Assembly: GCA_029881175.1 (NCBI GenBank)
Contig: JAOUNC010000128.1
Coordinates: 1 to 7,700 of the forward strand
Reading direction: 5' to 3'
Source of the DNA: Nitrospirota bacterium
Lineage (GTDB): Bacteria; Nitrospirota; Nitrospiria; Nitrospirales; UBA8639
DNA: 7,700 nt
Part shown: in pieces, positions 7,195-7,700 of the stretch
Layout of the letters: each line of letters starts with the position of its first letter
How positions within the stretch are numbered: the first letter of the stretch is position 1
Notes under the pieces: generated by a model
Told to the model about the DNA's origin: nothing
The model's input: only the letters and a program-made list of their open reading frames with translations
Database searches by the model: none
Made by a program: the position numbers and the translations under genes

Positions 7195-7363
7195 CTAGGA
7201 GGCTGTCGGGCTTAGGAAGAATCGGCTGCAAAAGTGTCAAAACGGTCCATATTTCGCCGATTTCTTGGGCCATCGTCCCACTATGGGCCGGCGAAATCGC
7301 CAAAATCTGACCTCGCTCAGCCGCTTTTTCGCTTTCGATTCCCTAAGTCCGACAGTCTCCTAG
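7195..7363. repeat. ~169-bp palindromic element with 22-nt inverted arms (MITE-like candidate)
   Basis: The arm at 7195-7216 (CTAGGAGGCTGTCGG then GCTTAGG) pairs along its full length with 7342-7363. Twenty pairs are Watson-Crick and two (7202/7356 and 7210/7348) are G-U if read as plus-strand RNA. After a 2-nt AA bulge pairing resumes for six more pairs (7219-7224 with 7336-7341). Inside is a second perfect 9-bp stem, ATTTCGCCG (7251-7259) with CGGCGAAAT (7289-7297). It has no convincing coding frame and no obvious target-site duplication. The structure suits a dispersed palindromic repeat or a non-autonomous transposon remnant. Only one copy lies in this window, so dispersal is untested. 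Confidence 0.7.
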
Positions 7364-7451
7364 ACAGCCTCAAGAATCCTCAGGTAAGATTGCCACACTT
7401 CTTTGGTCAGAAATTTTCCTACTGACTTTCCAACAATACTAGTTGAACCCT

Positions 7452-7700
7452 ATGAGCAAATTTACCCACCATATTTTTGTCTGTATCAACGAACGTCCCA
7501 AAGGCGATCCCCGAGGATGTTGCGCAGCGCTGGGTTCAGTCGGGTTACATGCCTTTTTCAAAAAAGAAGTTGAACGATTAGGATTAAAAGGTATCGTTCG
7601 AGCCAACAAAGCCGGATGCTTGGACCAATGCGAATATGGGCCAAGTGTCGTCATTTATCCGGAAGGAGTCTGGTATTGGGTCGGCAAAGAAGCCGATGTC
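7452..7700 (+). CDS. Thioredoxin-like [2Fe-2S] ferredoxin (C-terminus cut by window edge)
   Basis: The first 83 residues of a (2Fe-2S) ferredoxin with a thioredoxin-like fold, a soluble one-electron carrier. The sequence opens with HHIFVCINERPKGDPRGCC, continues to KAGCLDQCEYGP and then VVIYPEGVWYWV, an order I associate with this family. The cysteines are C11, C23, C24, C56 and C60. The likely cluster ligands are C11, C24 (or C23), C56 and C60 in the CX10-12C...CX3C pattern of the family. ATG 7452 is the first good start after an in-frame stop (7440-7442), and the conserved core begins six residues in. TTG 7443 is the only alternative, and neither has a clear ribosome binding site. It is divergent from ald across the palindromic element. 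The domain is nearly complete at the edge, so the full protein is probably ~100 aa unless fused to something further. Confidence 0.88.
   Translation, partial: MSKFTHHIFVCINERPKGDPRGCCAALGSVGLHAFFKKEVERLGLKGIVRANKAGCLDQCEYGPSVVIYPEGVWYWVGKEADV

Larger units (their letters stand above)
7093..7451. other. Divergent intergenic region between ald and the ferredoxin gene
   Basis: No gene is supported in this ~360-bp gap. The ald side (7093-7194) holds the ald ribosome binding site and a small inverted repeat. The middle (7195-7363) is the large palindromic element annotated separately. The ferredoxin side (7364-7451) must hold that gene's promoter: TTGCCA at 7390-7395 is a possible -35, but I see no good -10 box. 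Confidence 0.6.

Noticed and set aside
7074..7425. Small plus-strand open frames across the palindromic element
   Set aside because: They cross the ald start and the inverted arms, lack ribosome binding sites and show no protein-like composition.

Overview
The window looks like ordinary chromosome from a free-living Gram-negative bacterium of moderate GC content. A DUF1844 protein, a MazG, an NtrY-type kinase and Trx-like ferredoxin genes in compact units would suit a Nitrospirota (Nitrospira-like) genome. That placement is inference from gene content and protein style only, since no marker gene is present.

Layout. Positions 1-2260 (minus) hold most of an NtrY-like membrane sensor histidine kinase whose C-terminus runs off the left edge. 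Positions 2430-2840 (minus) encode a DUF1844 protein, divergent from mazG at 2977-3885 (plus). The shared gap carries a good -10 box and a small palindrome. mazG overlaps by ATGA with an unrecognised single-pass membrane protein (3882-4505, plus). Converging on that pair is a minus-strand two-gene unit: a membrane-anchored single-domain rhodanese (5023-5679) followed 20 nt later by an unrecognised 136-aa protein (4592-5002), with a terminator-like hairpin right after its stop. Further right, also on the minus strand, alanine dehydrogenase (5986-7092) is followed 21 nt later by a tRNA-Pro(CGG) with an encoded CCA end (5888-5964) and then a hairpin. At the right edge, a plus-strand Trx-like [2Fe-2S] ferredoxin begins at 7452 and runs off the window.

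The most unusual structure is non-coding. A roughly 169-bp element (7195-7363) between ald and the ferredoxin gene is bounded by 22-nt inverted arms and contains a second nested hairpin, so it looks like a dispersed palindromic repeat or a MITE-like element.

How the genes work together: mostly housekeeping and signalling, namely nucleotide-pool sanitation (MazG), alanine/pyruvate/ammonium interconversion (Ald), nitrogen-type two-component sensing (NtrY-like), sulfur-carrier or redox chemistry (rhodanese) and Fe-S electron transfer. I see no phage, CRISPR, toxin-antitoxin or defence cluster, and no convincing new multi-gene system. The best leads are the palindromic element and the two unknown proteins in operons with known partners.
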